This document shows, in pieces, positions 18,221-26,950 of a DNA stretch of 64,000 bases. The notes below the pieces were generated by a model. It was given only the letters and a program-made list of their open reading frames with translations, did not search any database and was not told the origin of the DNA. The stretch comes from Streptomyces sp. MMG1533. Its GTDB lineage: Bacteria > Actinomycetota > Actinomycetes > Streptomycetales > Streptomycetaceae. Both the position numbers and the translations under genes were made by a program. The stretch is from NCBI RefSeq assembly GCF_001279775.1, contig NZ_LGDG01000247.1, positions 1 through 64,000 on the forward strand, in the 5' to 3' direction. Within the stretch, counting starts at the first letter, position 1; every line of letters starts with the position of its first letter.

Positions 18221-19749
18221 GACGACGACTCACGGCCTTCCTCGCCCTCGCCCTCCTGACGGGCTGCACCGCGGCCGAGGAGCAGGCCGACACGGGCGCC
18301 CCCGAACCCGGCACCCTCCGCGTCCTCGCCTCCAGCGAGCTCAGTGACATGACGCCGGTCCTCGACCGGGTCGAGAAGGACACCGGCATCAAGGTCCGGC
18401 CCACCTACCTGGGCACCCTGGACGCCGTGGAACTGCTGGCGAAGGGCACGGCGGACGGGCGGTACGACGCCCTGTGGCTGTCGTCCAACGACTATCTGCG
18501 CCTGCGTCCCGACGCGGCGAGGAAGGTCGTGTCCGAGACGCCGGTCATGTCGAGCCCCGTCGCCGTGGGAGTGAAGCCGGCGACCGTCGAGGCGCTCGAC
18601 TGGAAGCCGGACGACGTCACCTGGGCCCGGGTCGAGCAGGCCGTCCAGGACGGGAAGCTGACGTACGGCATGACCGACCCGGCCCGCTCCAACTCCGGTT
18701 TCTCCACGCTGGTCTCCGTGGCCTCCGCCCTCTCCGGCGCCCAGTCCGCGCTCACGGACGCCGACGTCAAGAAGGCCACACCCCGGCTGAAGGAGTTCTT
18801 CCAGGGGCAGCAGCTGACGTCGGGGTCGTCGGGCTGGCTGGCGGCGGCGTACGAGCGGCGCGAGGACGTCGACGCGCTCCTCAACTACGAGTCCGTCCTC
18901 GAGGGCATCCCGGGTCTCACCGTGATCCGCCCCCGCGACGGCGTCGTCACCGCCGACTACCCGCTCTCCTCGCTCACGGCCACCGACGCCACCACCCGCG
19001 AGGACGTCCGCCGGCTGACCGAGGCCCTGCGCACGCCGGAGATCCAGCGCGAGATCACCGAGCGCACCCACCGCCGCCCCGTCGTCGCCTCGGTACGGCC
19101 CGCGTCCGGGCTCGACACGACCCGCCGACGCGAACTGCCCTTCCCGGGCAGCCGTTCCGTCGCCGACGGCCTGCTGGACTCGTACGAGAACGAGCTGCGC
19201 CGCCCGTCGAGGACCGTCTACGTCCTCGACACCTCGGGCTCGATGGAAGGTGACCGGCTGGCGGGCCTCAAGGACGCGCTCGCCGACCTCACCGGGGACT
19301 TCCGGGACCGTGAAGAGGTCACGCTGATGCCGTTCGGGTCTCAGGTGAAGAGCGTACGGACCCATGTGGTGGACCCGGCCGATCCGCAGACGGGCCTCGA
19401 CGCCATCCGCGAGGACACCGAGGCGCTCACCGCCGAGGGCGACACCGCGATCTACACCTCGCTGGAGAAGGCGTACGAACATCTCGACGCCGACCGGGAC
19501 ACCTTCACGTCCATCGTGCTGATGACGGACGGCGAGAACACGGCGGGCGCGAAGGCGGAGGAGTTCGACGAGTTCTACGACACGGGGCTCAAGAGCACGT
19601 ACAAGCACATCCCCGTCTTCCCCATTCTCTTCGGCGACTCCGACCGCTCCGAACTGGAGCACATCGCCGAGCTGACCGGCGGCCGCCTCTTCGACGCCCG
19701 GCAGGGCTCGCTGGACGGCGCCTTCGAGGAGATCCGTGGCTACCAGTGA
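18217..19749 (+). CDS. Lipoprotein: substrate-binding domain fused to a von Willebrand A domain
   Basis: 510 residues from the ATG at 18217. The signal peptide ends in a lipobox (LALALLTGC), so the mature protein is membrane-tethered outside. Residues about 30-300 form a periplasmic-binding-like domain (LRVLASSELSDMTPVLDRVEKDTGIKV, YDALWLSSNDYLRL, LTYGMTDPARSNSGFSTLVSVASAL). Residues about 330-500 are a vWA domain with an intact MIDAS start, D338-T-S-G-S, and later the IVLMTDGENT motif, so it should bind a divalent metal and a protein partner. It overlaps its neighbours at both ends and is a paralogue of the 15965 protein in the binding half. Confidence 0.9.
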   Translation: MRRRLTAFLALALLTGCTAAEEQADTGAPEPGTLRVLASSELSDMTPVLDRVEKDTGIKVRPTYLGTLDAVELLAKGTADGRYDALWLSSNDYLRLRPDAARKVVSETPVMSSPVAVGVKPATVEALDWKPDDVTWARVEQAVQDGKLTYGMTDPARSNSGFSTLVSVASALSGAQSALTDADVKKATPRLKEFFQGQQLTSGSSGWLAAAYERREDVDALLNYESVLEGIPGLTVIRPRDGVVTADYPLSSLTATDATTREDVRRLTEALRTPEIQREITERTHRRPVVASVRPASGLDTTRRRELPFPGSRSVADGLLDSYENELRRPSRTVYVLDTSGSMEGDRLAGLKDALADLTGDFRDREEVTLMPFGSQVKSVRTHVVDPADPQTGLDAIREDTEALTAEGDTAIYTSLEKAYEHLDADRDTFTSIVLMTDGENTAGAKAEEFDEFYDTGLKSTYKHIPVFPILFGDSDRSELEHIAELTGGRLFDARQGSLDGAFEEIRGYQ

Positions 19750-20338
19750 CCTGCTCGGTTATCTCGAGTCCCGCAAGAACATCGCCGGGAGCGCGTGCGG
19801 GCTGGCCGGACTGGCGTTGACGTTCGTGGGGGTCGCGGGACCGTACTGGCCCGTGGTCGTGGCGGGGCTGTACGGCGCGGGCGCGCTCGTCGCACCGCCG
19901 GAGCGGCCGGCGCTGCCGGACTTCCCGGACCCGTCGGCCCAGCTCGACGAGATCCGGGCCGACTTCGACCGGCTCCAGGCCTATCTCGCGGGCGTCGAAC
20001 TGCCGCCCGCCGCCGCGGGCCGGCTCACCGAACTGACCGGGCTGCTGGCCGCGTTGCTGGATCCCGGCTGGGTCACCGAGGTGCTGGCCCAGGACCCGGA
20101 GGGCGTGCACACGCTGTCGCGGGCCGTACGGCAGGACGTTCCCGAGGCCGTCGACACGTTCGTACGGACCCGGTGGTGGACGCGGCTCGCGCCGGGCCAG
20201 GAGCCGCCGGAACGCCATCTGGAGCGGCAGCTCACGCTGCTGCACGAGGAGGCGGAGCGGCTGGCCGCGAGTGTGCGGGAGACGGAGGCGCGGCGGCAGG
20301 AGTCGCACACGCGGTATCTGGAGGACCGTTCCCGGTGA
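19736..20338 (+). CDS. Two-helix membrane protein with coiled-coil tail, XpaC-like partner of TelA
   Basis: 200 residues; the GTG at 19736 lies inside the end of the vWA gene and has GAGGAG 5 bases upstream. Two adjacent transmembrane helices (residues about 16-50: GSACGLAGLALTFVGVAGPYWPVVVAGLYGAGAL) are followed by a cytoplasmic helical part rich in Glu/Arg (LERQLTLLHEEAERLAASVRETEARRQ). In Firmicutes TelA-like genes are often next to XpaC, which has the same layout of paired helices then coiled coil. That comparison rests on architecture and neighbourhood, not on recognised sequence identity. Confidence 0.75.
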   Translation: MATSDLLGYLESRKNIAGSACGLAGLALTFVGVAGPYWPVVVAGLYGAGALVAPPERPALPDFPDPSAQLDEIRADFDRLQAYLAGVELPPAAAGRLTELTGLLAALLDPGWVTEVLAQDPEGVHTLSRAVRQDVPEAVDTFVRTRWWTRLAPGQEPPERHLERQLTLLHEEAERLAASVRETEARRQESHTRYLEDRSR

Positions 20339-20533
20339 AAGGGCGAAGGCCTGTCGCCATCCTCCCAGTCGAGGCGGACGGGGAGGACGACGACAGGCCC
20401 AGGGCTCTGCACGCCGTTGTGCGGAACCTCGCCGGTACGGGGGTCGAGCAGGGTGCTGTCACCGCGGCCGGCCGTGACGATACTGCTGGTCAGGGCACGA
20501 TCGGAGCCGGCCGCGGCGTCTTGGGAGGGCCCA

Positions 20534-22393
20534 TCAGCCCAGGCGCTGCACCAGGGCGCGGTACTCGTCCCACAGTTCCTTGGGCGTGTGCTCGCCGAAG
20601 GTGTTGAGGTGCTCGGGGACCAGGGCGGCCTCCTCGCGCCAGACCTCCTTGTCGACCGTGAGGAGGAAGTCGAGGTCGGACTCCGAAAGCTCCAGACCGT
20701 TCGTGTCCAGCGCCCCCTTGGCCGGCAGGATGCCGATCGGGGTCTCGACGCCCTCGGCCTTGCCCTCCAGGCGCTCCACGATCCACTTCAGGACGCGGCT
20801 GTTCTCGCCGAAGCCGGGCCAGACGAACTTGCCCTCGTCGTTCTTGCGGAACCAGTTGACGTAGTAGATCTTCGGGAGCTTCGCCTGGTCCTTGCCCTTG
20901 GCGACGTCGACCCAGTGGCCCATGTAGTCGCCCATGTTGTAGCCGCAGAACGGCAGCATGGCGAAGGGGTCGCGGCGCAGCTCGCCGACCTTGCCCTCGG
21001 CGGCGGCGGTCTTCTCGGAGGCCACGTTGGCGCCGAGGAAGACGCCGTGGTTCCAGTCGAAGGACTCCGTCACCAGCGGTACGGCGGTGGCGCGGCGCCC
21101 GCCGAAGAGGATCGCCGAGATCGGCACGCCCTTGGGGTCCTCCCACTCGGGCGCGATGATCGGGCACTGCGAGGCGGGCACGGTGAAGCGGGCGTTGGGG
21201 TGGGCGGCCGGGGTCTCGGACGCCGGCGTCCAGTCGTTGCCCTTCCAGTCCGTCAGGTGGGCCGGAGTCTCCTGCGTCATGCCCTCCCACCAGATGTCGT
21301 TGTCGTCGGTCAACGCCACGTTGGTGAAGACGGAGTTGCCCCACAGCGTCTTCATCGCGTTGGCGTTGGTGTGCTCACCGGTGCCGGGCGCGACGCCGAA
21401 GAAGCCGGCCTCGGGGTTGATGGCGTACAGGCGGCCGTCCTCGCCGAAGCGCATCCAGGCGATGTCGTCGCCGATGGTCTCGACCGTCCAGCCGCGGGTG
21501 GTCGGCTCCAGCATGGCGAGGTTGGTCTTGCCGCAGGCGCTCGGGAAGGCGGCGGCGACGTACTTGGACTCGACCCGGCTGGAAGCAGAGGGGGGCGGGG
21601 TCAGCTTGAGGATCAGCATGTGCTCGGCCAGCCAGCCCTCGTCGCGGGCCATGACGGAGGCGATGCGCAGGGCGTAGCACTTCTTGCCGAGCAGCGCGTT
21701 GCCGCCGTAGCCGGAGCCGTAGGACCAGATCTCGCGGGTCTCCGGGAAGTGCGAGATGTACTTCGTGGAGTTGCACGGCCACGGCACGTCCGCCTCGCCC
21801 TCGGCCAGCGGCGCCCCGAGCGTGTGCACGGCACGCACGAAGAAACCGTCGGAGCCGAGCTCGTCCAAGACCGGCTGCCCCATGCGGGTCATGGTGCGCA
21901 TGGACACGGCGACGTAGGCGGAGTCGGTGATCTCCACGCCGATCGCGGAGAGGTCCGAGCCGAGGGGGCCCATGCAGAACGGGACGACGTACATCGTCCG
22001 GCCCTTCATCGAGCCGCGGAAGACGCCCTTCTCACCGGCGAAACTGTCTCCTTCTCCGGTAAAGATGGCCCGCATCTCGGCGGGAGCCTTCCAGTGGTTG
22101 GTCGGGCCCGCGTCCTCTTCCTTCTCGGAGCAGATGAAGGTCCGGTCCTCGACCCGGGCGACATCGGTCGGGTCGGAGGCCGCGTAGTACGAATTGGGGC
22201 GCTTGATCGGGTCGAGTTTCTTGAAGGTGCCCTTCGCCACGAGCTCCTCGCACAGGCGCTCGTACTCGGCCTCTGATCCGTCACACCAGACCACGTTGTC
22301 CGGCTGCGTCAGTTCTGCGATCTCGTTCACCCACGAGAGCAGTTCCTTGTGGGTGGTGGGAATGACGGGGGGAGCCGCGATGTCGCGCGCCAC
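20534..22393 (-). CDS. pckG: Phosphoenolpyruvate carboxykinase (GTP)
   Basis: 619 residues, the usual size of the GTP-dependent enzyme. It converts oxaloacetate and GTP to PEP, the first committed step of gluconeogenesis. Motifs present: [43 protein letters not shown] (GTP-binding loop with the reactive cysteine), [31 protein letters not shown], and [14 protein letters not shown]. Just before the loop, [20 protein letters not shown] appears a few residues longer than I expect for Streptomyces PEPCK, possibly a small in-frame insertion. It is monocistronic and divergent from the hemolysin-III-like gene across a 333-bp intergenic region. Confidence 0.96.
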   Translation of the reverse strand: MARDIAAPPVIPTTHKELLSWVNEIAELTQPDNVVWCDGSEAEYERLCEELVAKGTFKKLDPIKRPNSYYAASDPTDVARVEDRTFICSEKEEDAGPTNHWKAPAEMRAIFTGEGDSFAGEKGVFRGSMKGRTMYVVPFCMGPLGSDLSAIGVEITDSAYVAVSMRTMTRMGQPVLDELGSDGFFVRAVHTLGAPLAEGEADVPWPCNSTKYISHFPETREIWSYGSGYGGNALLGKKCYALRIASVMARDEGWLAEHMLILKLTPPPSASSRVESKYVAAAFPSACGKTNLAMLEPTTRGWTVETIGDDIAWMRFGEDGRLYAINPEAGFFGVAPGTGEHTNANAMKTLWGNSVFTNVALTDDNDIWWEGMTQETPAHLTDWKGNDWTPASETPAAHPNARFTVPASQCPIIAPEWEDPKGVPISAILFGGRRATAVPLVTESFDWNHGVFLGANVASEKTAAAEGKVGELRRDPFAMLPFCGYNMGDYMGHWVDVAKGKDQAKLPKIYYVNWFRKNDEGKFVWPGFGENSRVLKWIVERLEGKAEGVETPIGILPAKGALDTNGLELSESDLDFLLTVDKEVWREEAALVPEHLNTFGEHTPKELWDEYRALVQRLG

Positions 22394-22726
22394 GATTGCT
22401 CCTAAGTGAGGGATTTTGTCCTTGTTTGCCCCGTGGGGGCCGCGACCCGGATGCTTCGCAGCGTCTGTTCCCTCTGGCGCTCATCCGGTGCCGACCGCAC
22501 TCATTTGATCATCCGACGAGTACGCCCATCTGTCCATAGGGACGTACAGATGAGCGGAGTGAGGATCGCCACGTGTAAAAACGCCACTTTGCGTCCACAT
22601 GGGTTTCAGCTGAAGGTTCTTTGAAACGGCATCCACGGCACTCCCGCCGAACCCCCGTGAGACGATGGCCACTCTTCGCCGGCCAACGGGTCGCCCTGAC
22701 CCGCAACTTACGGTTCCGTAGGTACG
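22394..22726. other. Divergent intergenic region between pckG and the hemolysin-III gene
   Basis: 333 bp without a supported gene. It must hold both promoters. The only sharp motif seen is the palindrome at 22706-22723 next to the hemolysin-III start. No riboswitch, tRNA or small ORF with a convincing ribosome site was found. Confidence 0.6.
22706..22723. promoter_or_regulatory. 18-bp operator-like palindrome ACTTACGG-TT-CCGTAGGT
   Basis: Eight-base arms with a single mismatch, ending 3 bases before the ATG at 22727. The form ACYTACGG-N2-CCGTARGT resembles operators of TetR-family lipid or membrane regulators in actinobacteria. A repressor bound here would block transcription start or initiation of the membrane protein gene. 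Confidence 0.65.
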
Positions 22727-23449
22727 ATGTCGCGTATGACTGCGTCCGTCCCCGACGCGACCAAGGACACCTCGGCCGCAGGCCGCGGTCCCGTCGCGAC
22801 CTCTCTGCCACATCCGGTCAAGCCCAGGCTCCGCGGCTGGCTGCACCTGGGCATGTTTCCGGCCGCACTCATCGCGGGCCTGGTGCTCACCGCCCTCGCC
22901 GACTCCCCCAGAGGCCGCCTCGCCTGCGGGATCTTCGCCCTGACGGCCTGCCTGCTCTTCGGCGTCAGCGCGCTGTACCACCGGGGCAACTGGAGCCCCC
23001 GCATGGACGGGGTCCTACGGCGACTGGATCATGCCAACATCTTCCTGATCATCGCCGGCACCTACACCCCGCTGACAATGCTGCTCCTGCCGGGCGCCAA
23101 GGGGCAGTGGCTGCTGTGGAGCATCTGGGCGGCGGCCGCGGCGGGCATCATCTTCCGCGTCTTCTGGGTCGGCGCCCCGCGCTGGCTCTACACGCCCTGC
23201 TACATCGCGATGGGCTGGGCGGCCGTCTTCTTCCTGCCCGACTTCATGCGCTCCGGCGGCATCGCCGTCCTCGTGCTGGTGATCGTGGGCGGCCTGCTCT
23301 ACAGCGCGGGCGGAGTGATCTACGGCCTCAAGCGCCCGAACCCGTCACCGCGCTGGTTCGGCTTCCACGAGGTGTTCCACTCCCTGACCCTGGCGGCGTT
23401 CATCGCGCACTACATCGGGATCTCGCTGGTGGCGTACCAGCACACGTAG
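22727..23449 (+). CDS. Hemolysin III / PAQR-family membrane protein
   Basis: 240 residues from ATG 22727; ATG 22736 (MTASVP) is an equally possible start, and neither has a clear ribosome site, so the mRNA may be nearly leaderless. Seven hydrophobic segments follow a polar 35-residue N-terminus. Family metal-site residues are present: SALYHRGNW after helix 2, RLDHANIFLIIAGTYTPL, and HEVFHSLTLAAFIAHY in the last helix. Hly-III proteins are related to adiponectin receptors and are thought to be zinc-dependent hydrolases acting in membrane lipid homeostasis. Transcription likely ends at the hairpin at 23466. Confidence 0.9.
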   Translation: MSRMTASVPDATKDTSAAGRGPVATSLPHPVKPRLRGWLHLGMFPAALIAGLVLTALADSPRGRLACGIFALTACLLFGVSALYHRGNWSPRMDGVLRRLDHANIFLIIAGTYTPLTMLLLPGAKGQWLLWSIWAAAAAGIIFRVFWVGAPRWLYTPCYIAMGWAAVFFLPDFMRSGGIAVLVLVIVGGLLYSAGGVIYGLKRPNPSPRWFGFHEVFHSLTLAAFIAHYIGISLVAYQHT

Positions 23450-23465
23450 CACCCCCCTTCCCCGA

Positions 23466-23496
23466 GGGCCACGACTTCGAGTCGTGGCCCTTTTTT
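23466..23496 (+). terminator. Rho-independent terminator after the hemolysin-III gene
   Basis: GGGCCACGACT (23466-23476), loop TCG, AGTCGTGGCCC (23480-23490), then six T residues. A textbook intrinsic terminator 17 bases past the stop at 23449. Confidence 0.95.
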
Positions 23497-23537
23497 GCAT
23501 GCCCGAAAGGCACCACCGATTGATAGTCACTGGATTT

Positions 23538-23552
23538 TGAGAGTTACTCTCA
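23538..23552. promoter_or_regulatory. Perfect 15-bp palindrome TGAGAGTTACTCTCA ahead of the MFS gene
   Basis: Two 7-base arms around a central T, 4 bases ahead of the ATG at 23557. The downstream TetR-family gene at 25175 overlaps the end of the MFS gene and is the obvious candidate to bind here, as in many exporter-regulator pairs. Confidence 0.75.
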
Positions 23553-23723
23553 TTTCATGGCTACTGTCACTCAACCTTCCGAGGTGCAGCCCGACCCCCG
23601 CCGCTGGTGGGCCCTCGCCGCCCTCGTCGCGAGCATGCTGACCCTCGGCTTCGACATGACGATCCTGAACGTGGCGCTGCCGACGATGGCCGGCGACCTC
23701 GGCGCCACCACCGGCGAACAGCT

Positions 23724-23759
23724 GGGGGTCCCCCCAGGCGTTTAGCACTGGGGGAGGTT
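23724..23759. repeat. Miniature palindromic insert, copy 1 (36 bp)
   Basis: Begins GGGGGTCCCCCCA, ends CTGGGGGAGGTT, with an 11-base centre carrying TAG. It shares its outer 13 and 10 bases with the copy at 24779-24816. It interrupts CAGCT|GGCGGAC in the exporter gene without changing frame but adds a stop codon. Confidence 0.9.
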
Positions 23760-24778
23760 GGCGGACGCGTACGTCGTCGTCTTCGCGGCGCTGATGCTCC
23801 CGGCGGGTCTGCTGGGCGACCGGTTCGGAGGGCGGCTGATGCTGATCGCCGGGCTGGGGATCTTCCTGGCCGGCTCGGTCGTGGGCGCCCTCGCCGGGGA
23901 CGTGAACGCGGTGATCGTCGCCCGCGCGGTGATGGGCGTCGGCGGCGCGCTGGTCACGCCGCTCGCCCTCTCCGTCCTGCCCTCGCTCTTCGGGCCCGAC
24001 GAGCGCACCAAGGCCGTCGGCATCATCTCCGCCGCCTCCGCGCTCGGCCTGCCGCTCGGCCCGATCATCGGCGGCTGGCTGCTCAACCACTTCTGGTGGG
24101 GCTCGGTCTTCCTCGTCAACGTCCCGATGGCAGCGATCGGCATCACCGCCTGCGTCTTCCTGCTGCCCGAGACCCGCGACCCGGCCTCCCCCAAGGTCGA
24201 CACCGTCTCCACCGCGCTCACCGCGGGAGGGCTCGGCGCCCTGATCTACGCGATCATCGAGGCGCCCACCCGCGGCTGGGGCGACCCGCTGGTGCTGGGG
24301 ATGTTCGGCGCGGCCGTGGTCCTGCTCGCCGGGCTGGTGCTGCGGGAGCGGCGGACGGAGCGGCCCATGCTCGACATGACGCTGCTCGCCCAGCGCGGCT
24401 TCCTCTTCAACACCGTCGCCGCGACCCTGGTGATGTTCGTCCTGTCCGGCCTGCTCTTCGTGCTGCCGCCCTACCTCCAGGCGGTCCTCGGCCACGACGC
24501 CCTCGGCACCGGTCTCCGGCTGCTCCCGATGATGGGCGGCCTGCTGGTCGCCTCCCGCACCGCCCAGCCGGTCGTGGCCCGGTTCGGCGCCCGCGCGGCG
24601 GTCAGCGCCGGCCTGGTGGTGCTGGCCTTCGCCGGGCTCCTCGGCAGCCGTACCACGGTCGACTCCGGCTACGGCTTCACCGCGCTGTGGCTCTCGATCG
24701 CCGGGCTCGGCTTCGGCTGCTCGCTGATCCCGGCGATGAACGGCGCCCTGGGCGCCCTGCCCCGCGACCGGGCCGGCT

Positions 24779-24816
24779 GGGGGTCCCCCCACGCCGTTGA
24801 GGCAGTGGGGGAGGCT
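24779..24816. repeat. Miniature palindromic insert, copy 2 (38 bp)
   Basis: Begins GGGGGTCCCCCCA, ends GTGGGGGAGGCT, with a 13-base centre. Its length of 38 explains exactly the +2 frame change between the second and third pieces of the exporter gene. Confidence 0.9.
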
Positions 24817-25174
24817 CCGGGCTGCTGATGACGCTCCGCCAGGTCGGCGCCGCGATCGGCATCGCCCTGCTCGGCAGCCTGCTCGCCGGCACCTACCGCG
24901 ACCGGCTCGACGTCACGGGGCTGTCCGCGCGGGCGGCGGACACCGCCGGGGACTCCGTGGTCGCGGCGCACCTGGTCGCCCGGCAGAGCGGGTCGGCCGA
25001 TCTGGTGACCTCCGCGAACAGCGCGTACGTCCACGGCATGGGCATCGTGCTCCTGGTGTGCGGGATCGCGGCCCTCGGGTCCGCGCTGCTGGCGGCGGCG
25101 TTCCTGCCGAACACCCCCGTGACCAAGAGCTCCGAGGCCCCGGACATGGCTGCCGCCGAGGTCGATGCCCGACA

Positions 25175-25813
25175 ATGACCCCCATGACGCCCGCACGCAC
25201 CTCTCCCCCCACCGACCGTCCCCAGCTGGGACTTCGTGAGCGGAAGAAGATCAAGACCCGGACGGCGATCCGCGACGCGACGTACGCGCTGATCGAGGAG
25301 CAGGGGTACGACGCCACGACGATCGAGCAGATCGCCGAGCGCGCCGAGGTGTCGCCGTCCACGGTCTTCCGCTACTTCCCCACGAAGGAGGACATCGTCC
25401 TCACGGACGAGTACGACCCGATCCTCCTGGAGGAACTGCGGGCCCGGCCGGCGGACGAGCCGTGGCCGGTCTCCCTGCGGTACGTCATGCACAAGGCCAT
25501 CGGCCTCGGAGCGAACGAGGAACCCGAGGTCACCCGGCTGCGGTCGCGGCTGATGGTCGAGGTGCCCGCGGTGCGCTCCCGGATGATGGAGAGCATGTCG
25601 GTCACCGGCAGGATGCTCGCCTCGGCCGTCGCGGCCCGCACCGGCCGCGCGGAGGACAGCCTGGAGGTGCGGGTCTACACGATGTCCCTGATCGGCGGAC
25701 TCGCGGAGATCTCCCTGTACTGGGCCGAGAACGACTTCCGGGACGACCTGCGCGACCTCCTCGACCGCGCCCTGGACGTCATCGAACACGGCCTCCCCCG
25801 GGAAAAGTCCTGA
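25175..25813 (+). CDS. TetR-family transcriptional regulator
   Basis: 212 residues from ATG 25175, which overlaps the exporter stop (ATGA); ATG 25184 is a second possibility. The N-terminal HTH is typical: LGLRERKKIKTRTAIRDATYALIEEQGYDATTIEQIAERAEVSPSTVFRYFPTKEDIVL. The C-terminal ligand domain is helical and similar to actinobacterial drug-efflux repressors (LRYVMHKAIGLGANEEPEVTRLRSRLMVEVPAVRSRMMES). It most likely represses the exporter operon through the palindrome at 23538-23552. It is intact although its partner gene is broken. Confidence 0.92.
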   Translation: MTPMTPARTSPPTDRPQLGLRERKKIKTRTAIRDATYALIEEQGYDATTIEQIAERAEVSPSTVFRYFPTKEDIVLTDEYDPILLEELRARPADEPWPVSLRYVMHKAIGLGANEEPEVTRLRSRLMVEVPAVRSRMMESMSVTGRMLASAVAARTGRAEDSLEVRVYTMSLIGGLAEISLYWAENDFRDDLRDLLDRALDVIEHGLPREKS

Positions 25814-25846
25814 GGCCGGCGCCCGCGGCCGTGACATCCTGACCCG

Positions 25847-26581
25847 GTGAGCGCACCACCGGAGATCCACGTCGAATTCGCCCCCGAACTCACCCTGTTC
25901 GTGCCCCACGGACGACGGTCCGGCGCCACCCCGGTCGCCACCGACGGCGTCTCCACCCTCGGCCATGTCGTGGAGTCCCTCGGCGTCCCGCTGACCGAGG
26001 TCGGCTCCCTGGTCGTGGACGGCCGCGAGGTGCCCGTGTCGCACGTCCCGGCGGCGGGCGAGTCGGTGCGCGTACGCCCCGTCGAGCGCCCCCAGCAGGT
26101 TCCCGGTGCCCCGCTCCGCTTCCTCCTCGACGTCCACCTCGGCACCCTCGCGCGCCGGCTGCGGCTGCTCGGCGTCGACACGGCGTACGAGTCGACCGAC
26201 ATCGGGGACCCGGCCCTCGCCGCCCGCTCGGCCGCCGAGCGGCGCGTCATGCTCAGCCGCGACCGGGGCCTGCTGCGCCGCCGCGAGCTGTGGGCGGGCG
26301 CGTACGTCTACAGCACCCGCCCCGAGGAGCAACTCCCGGACGTCCTGGACCGGTTCCGCCCCGACCTGCGGCCGTGGACCCGGTGCACCGCCTGCAACGG
26401 CCTGCTGAAGGCGGCCACCAAGGAGGAGGTGGCGGACCGGTTGGAGGGCGGTACGCAGCGGTCGTACGACGTCTTCGCGCAGTGCCGGGAGTGCGGACGG
26501 GCGTACTGGAAGGGCGCGCACCACGAGCAGCTGGAGGCCATCGTGGAGCGCGCGTTGAGCATGCGTACTCAGGAGGGTTGA
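25847..26581 (+). CDS. Mut7-C RNase-domain protein with N-terminal ubiquitin-like (ThiS-type) domain
   Basis: 244 residues, GTG start. Residues 1-85 form a beta-grasp ubiquitin-like domain (VEFAPELTLFVPHGRR, VVDGREVPVSHVPAAGESVRVRPVE). Residues about 88-240 are the Mut7-C PIN-like domain: RFLLDVHLGTLARRLRLLGVDTAYE, RVMLSRDRGLLRRRELW, then a zinc ribbon with CTACNG and CRECGRAYWKGAHHEQL. The family is predicted to be an RNase; the cellular target is unknown. The fusion with a beta-grasp domain is common in actinobacteria. Confidence 0.9.
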   Translation: MSAPPEIHVEFAPELTLFVPHGRRSGATPVATDGVSTLGHVVESLGVPLTEVGSLVVDGREVPVSHVPAAGESVRVRPVERPQQVPGAPLRFLLDVHLGTLARRLRLLGVDTAYESTDIGDPALAARSAAERRVMLSRDRGLLRRRELWAGAYVYSTRPEEQLPDVLDRFRPDLRPWTRCTACNGLLKAATKEEVADRLEGGTQRSYDVFAQCRECGRAYWKGAHHEQLEAIVERALSMRTQEG

Positions 26582-26629
26582 GTACCGGGGCCGATCACCG
26601 CGCCCGGGCCGGCGCGATGGGATGGCGGC

Positions 26630-26950
26630 ATGACCACAGCGCAGCCGCCCGCCTCCCGTCTCCTCACCGGCTGGTCCGTCGCCGGACTCGTCCTGCTCCT
26701 GCCGACCGTCGTCCTCGCGTGGCTCGCCGTACTCGCCGGCGAGCGGGGCAGCCGCTGCCTGACCTACGGCGAGCAGTGCTCGACGATCCCGGGCGGGCTT
26801 CTCTACGGCATGTTCTGCGCGGCCCTCGCGGCCGGCGTGGCGGCACTGGCGTGGCCCCGGACCCTGGCGGTGTACGCCAGGGCCGGGGCCGTGGTGGTGC
26901 AGTGGGGCGCTCAGCTCACGCTGGGCGCCATGATCCTCAGCGGCGCCTGA
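26630..26950 (+). CDS. Small integral membrane protein, unknown
   Basis: 106 residues, ATG start, three or four hydrophobic helices (SVAGLVLLLPTVVLAWLAVLAG, GLLYGMFCAALAAGVAALAW, AGAVVVQWGAQLTLGAMILSG). Between helices 1 and 2 an external loop has two cysteines (RCLTYGEQCS) that could pair. The end overlaps the convergent copper-radical oxidase gene by 14 bases. No function can be assigned. Confidence 0.75.
   Translation: MTTAQPPASRLLTGWSVAGLVLLLPTVVLAWLAVLAGERGSRCLTYGEQCSTIPGGLLYGMFCAALAAGVAALAWPRTLAVYARAGAVVVQWGAQLTLGAMILSGA

Larger units (their letters stand above)
23557..25178 (+). pseudogene. MFS drug exporter (DHA2/EmrB type) broken by two miniature palindromic insertions
   Basis: Three consecutive coding pieces join into one 14-helix exporter. 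Piece 1 (23557-23745) gives MATVTQPSEV...LGFDMTILNVALPTMAGDL; piece 2 (23758-24828) continues ADAYVVVFAALMLPAGLLGDRFGG to GFGCSLIPAMNGALGALPRDRAG; piece 3 (24828-25178) gives MTLRQVGAAIGIALLGSLLAG to the C-terminus. The first break is a 36-bp insert with an in-frame TAG; the second is a related 38-bp insert that shifts the frame by +2. Removing both restores a full EmrB-like protein of about 515 residues. TTG 23758 and ATG 24828 could restart translation, so separate fragments may be made. Confidence 0.88.

Noticed and set aside
20339..20533. Minus-strand stretch LTSSIVTAGRGDSTLLDPRTGEVPHNGVQ as a gene remnant downstream of pckG
   Set aside because: It reads protein-like for about 50 codons but has no start, no family and could arise by chance in this composition.
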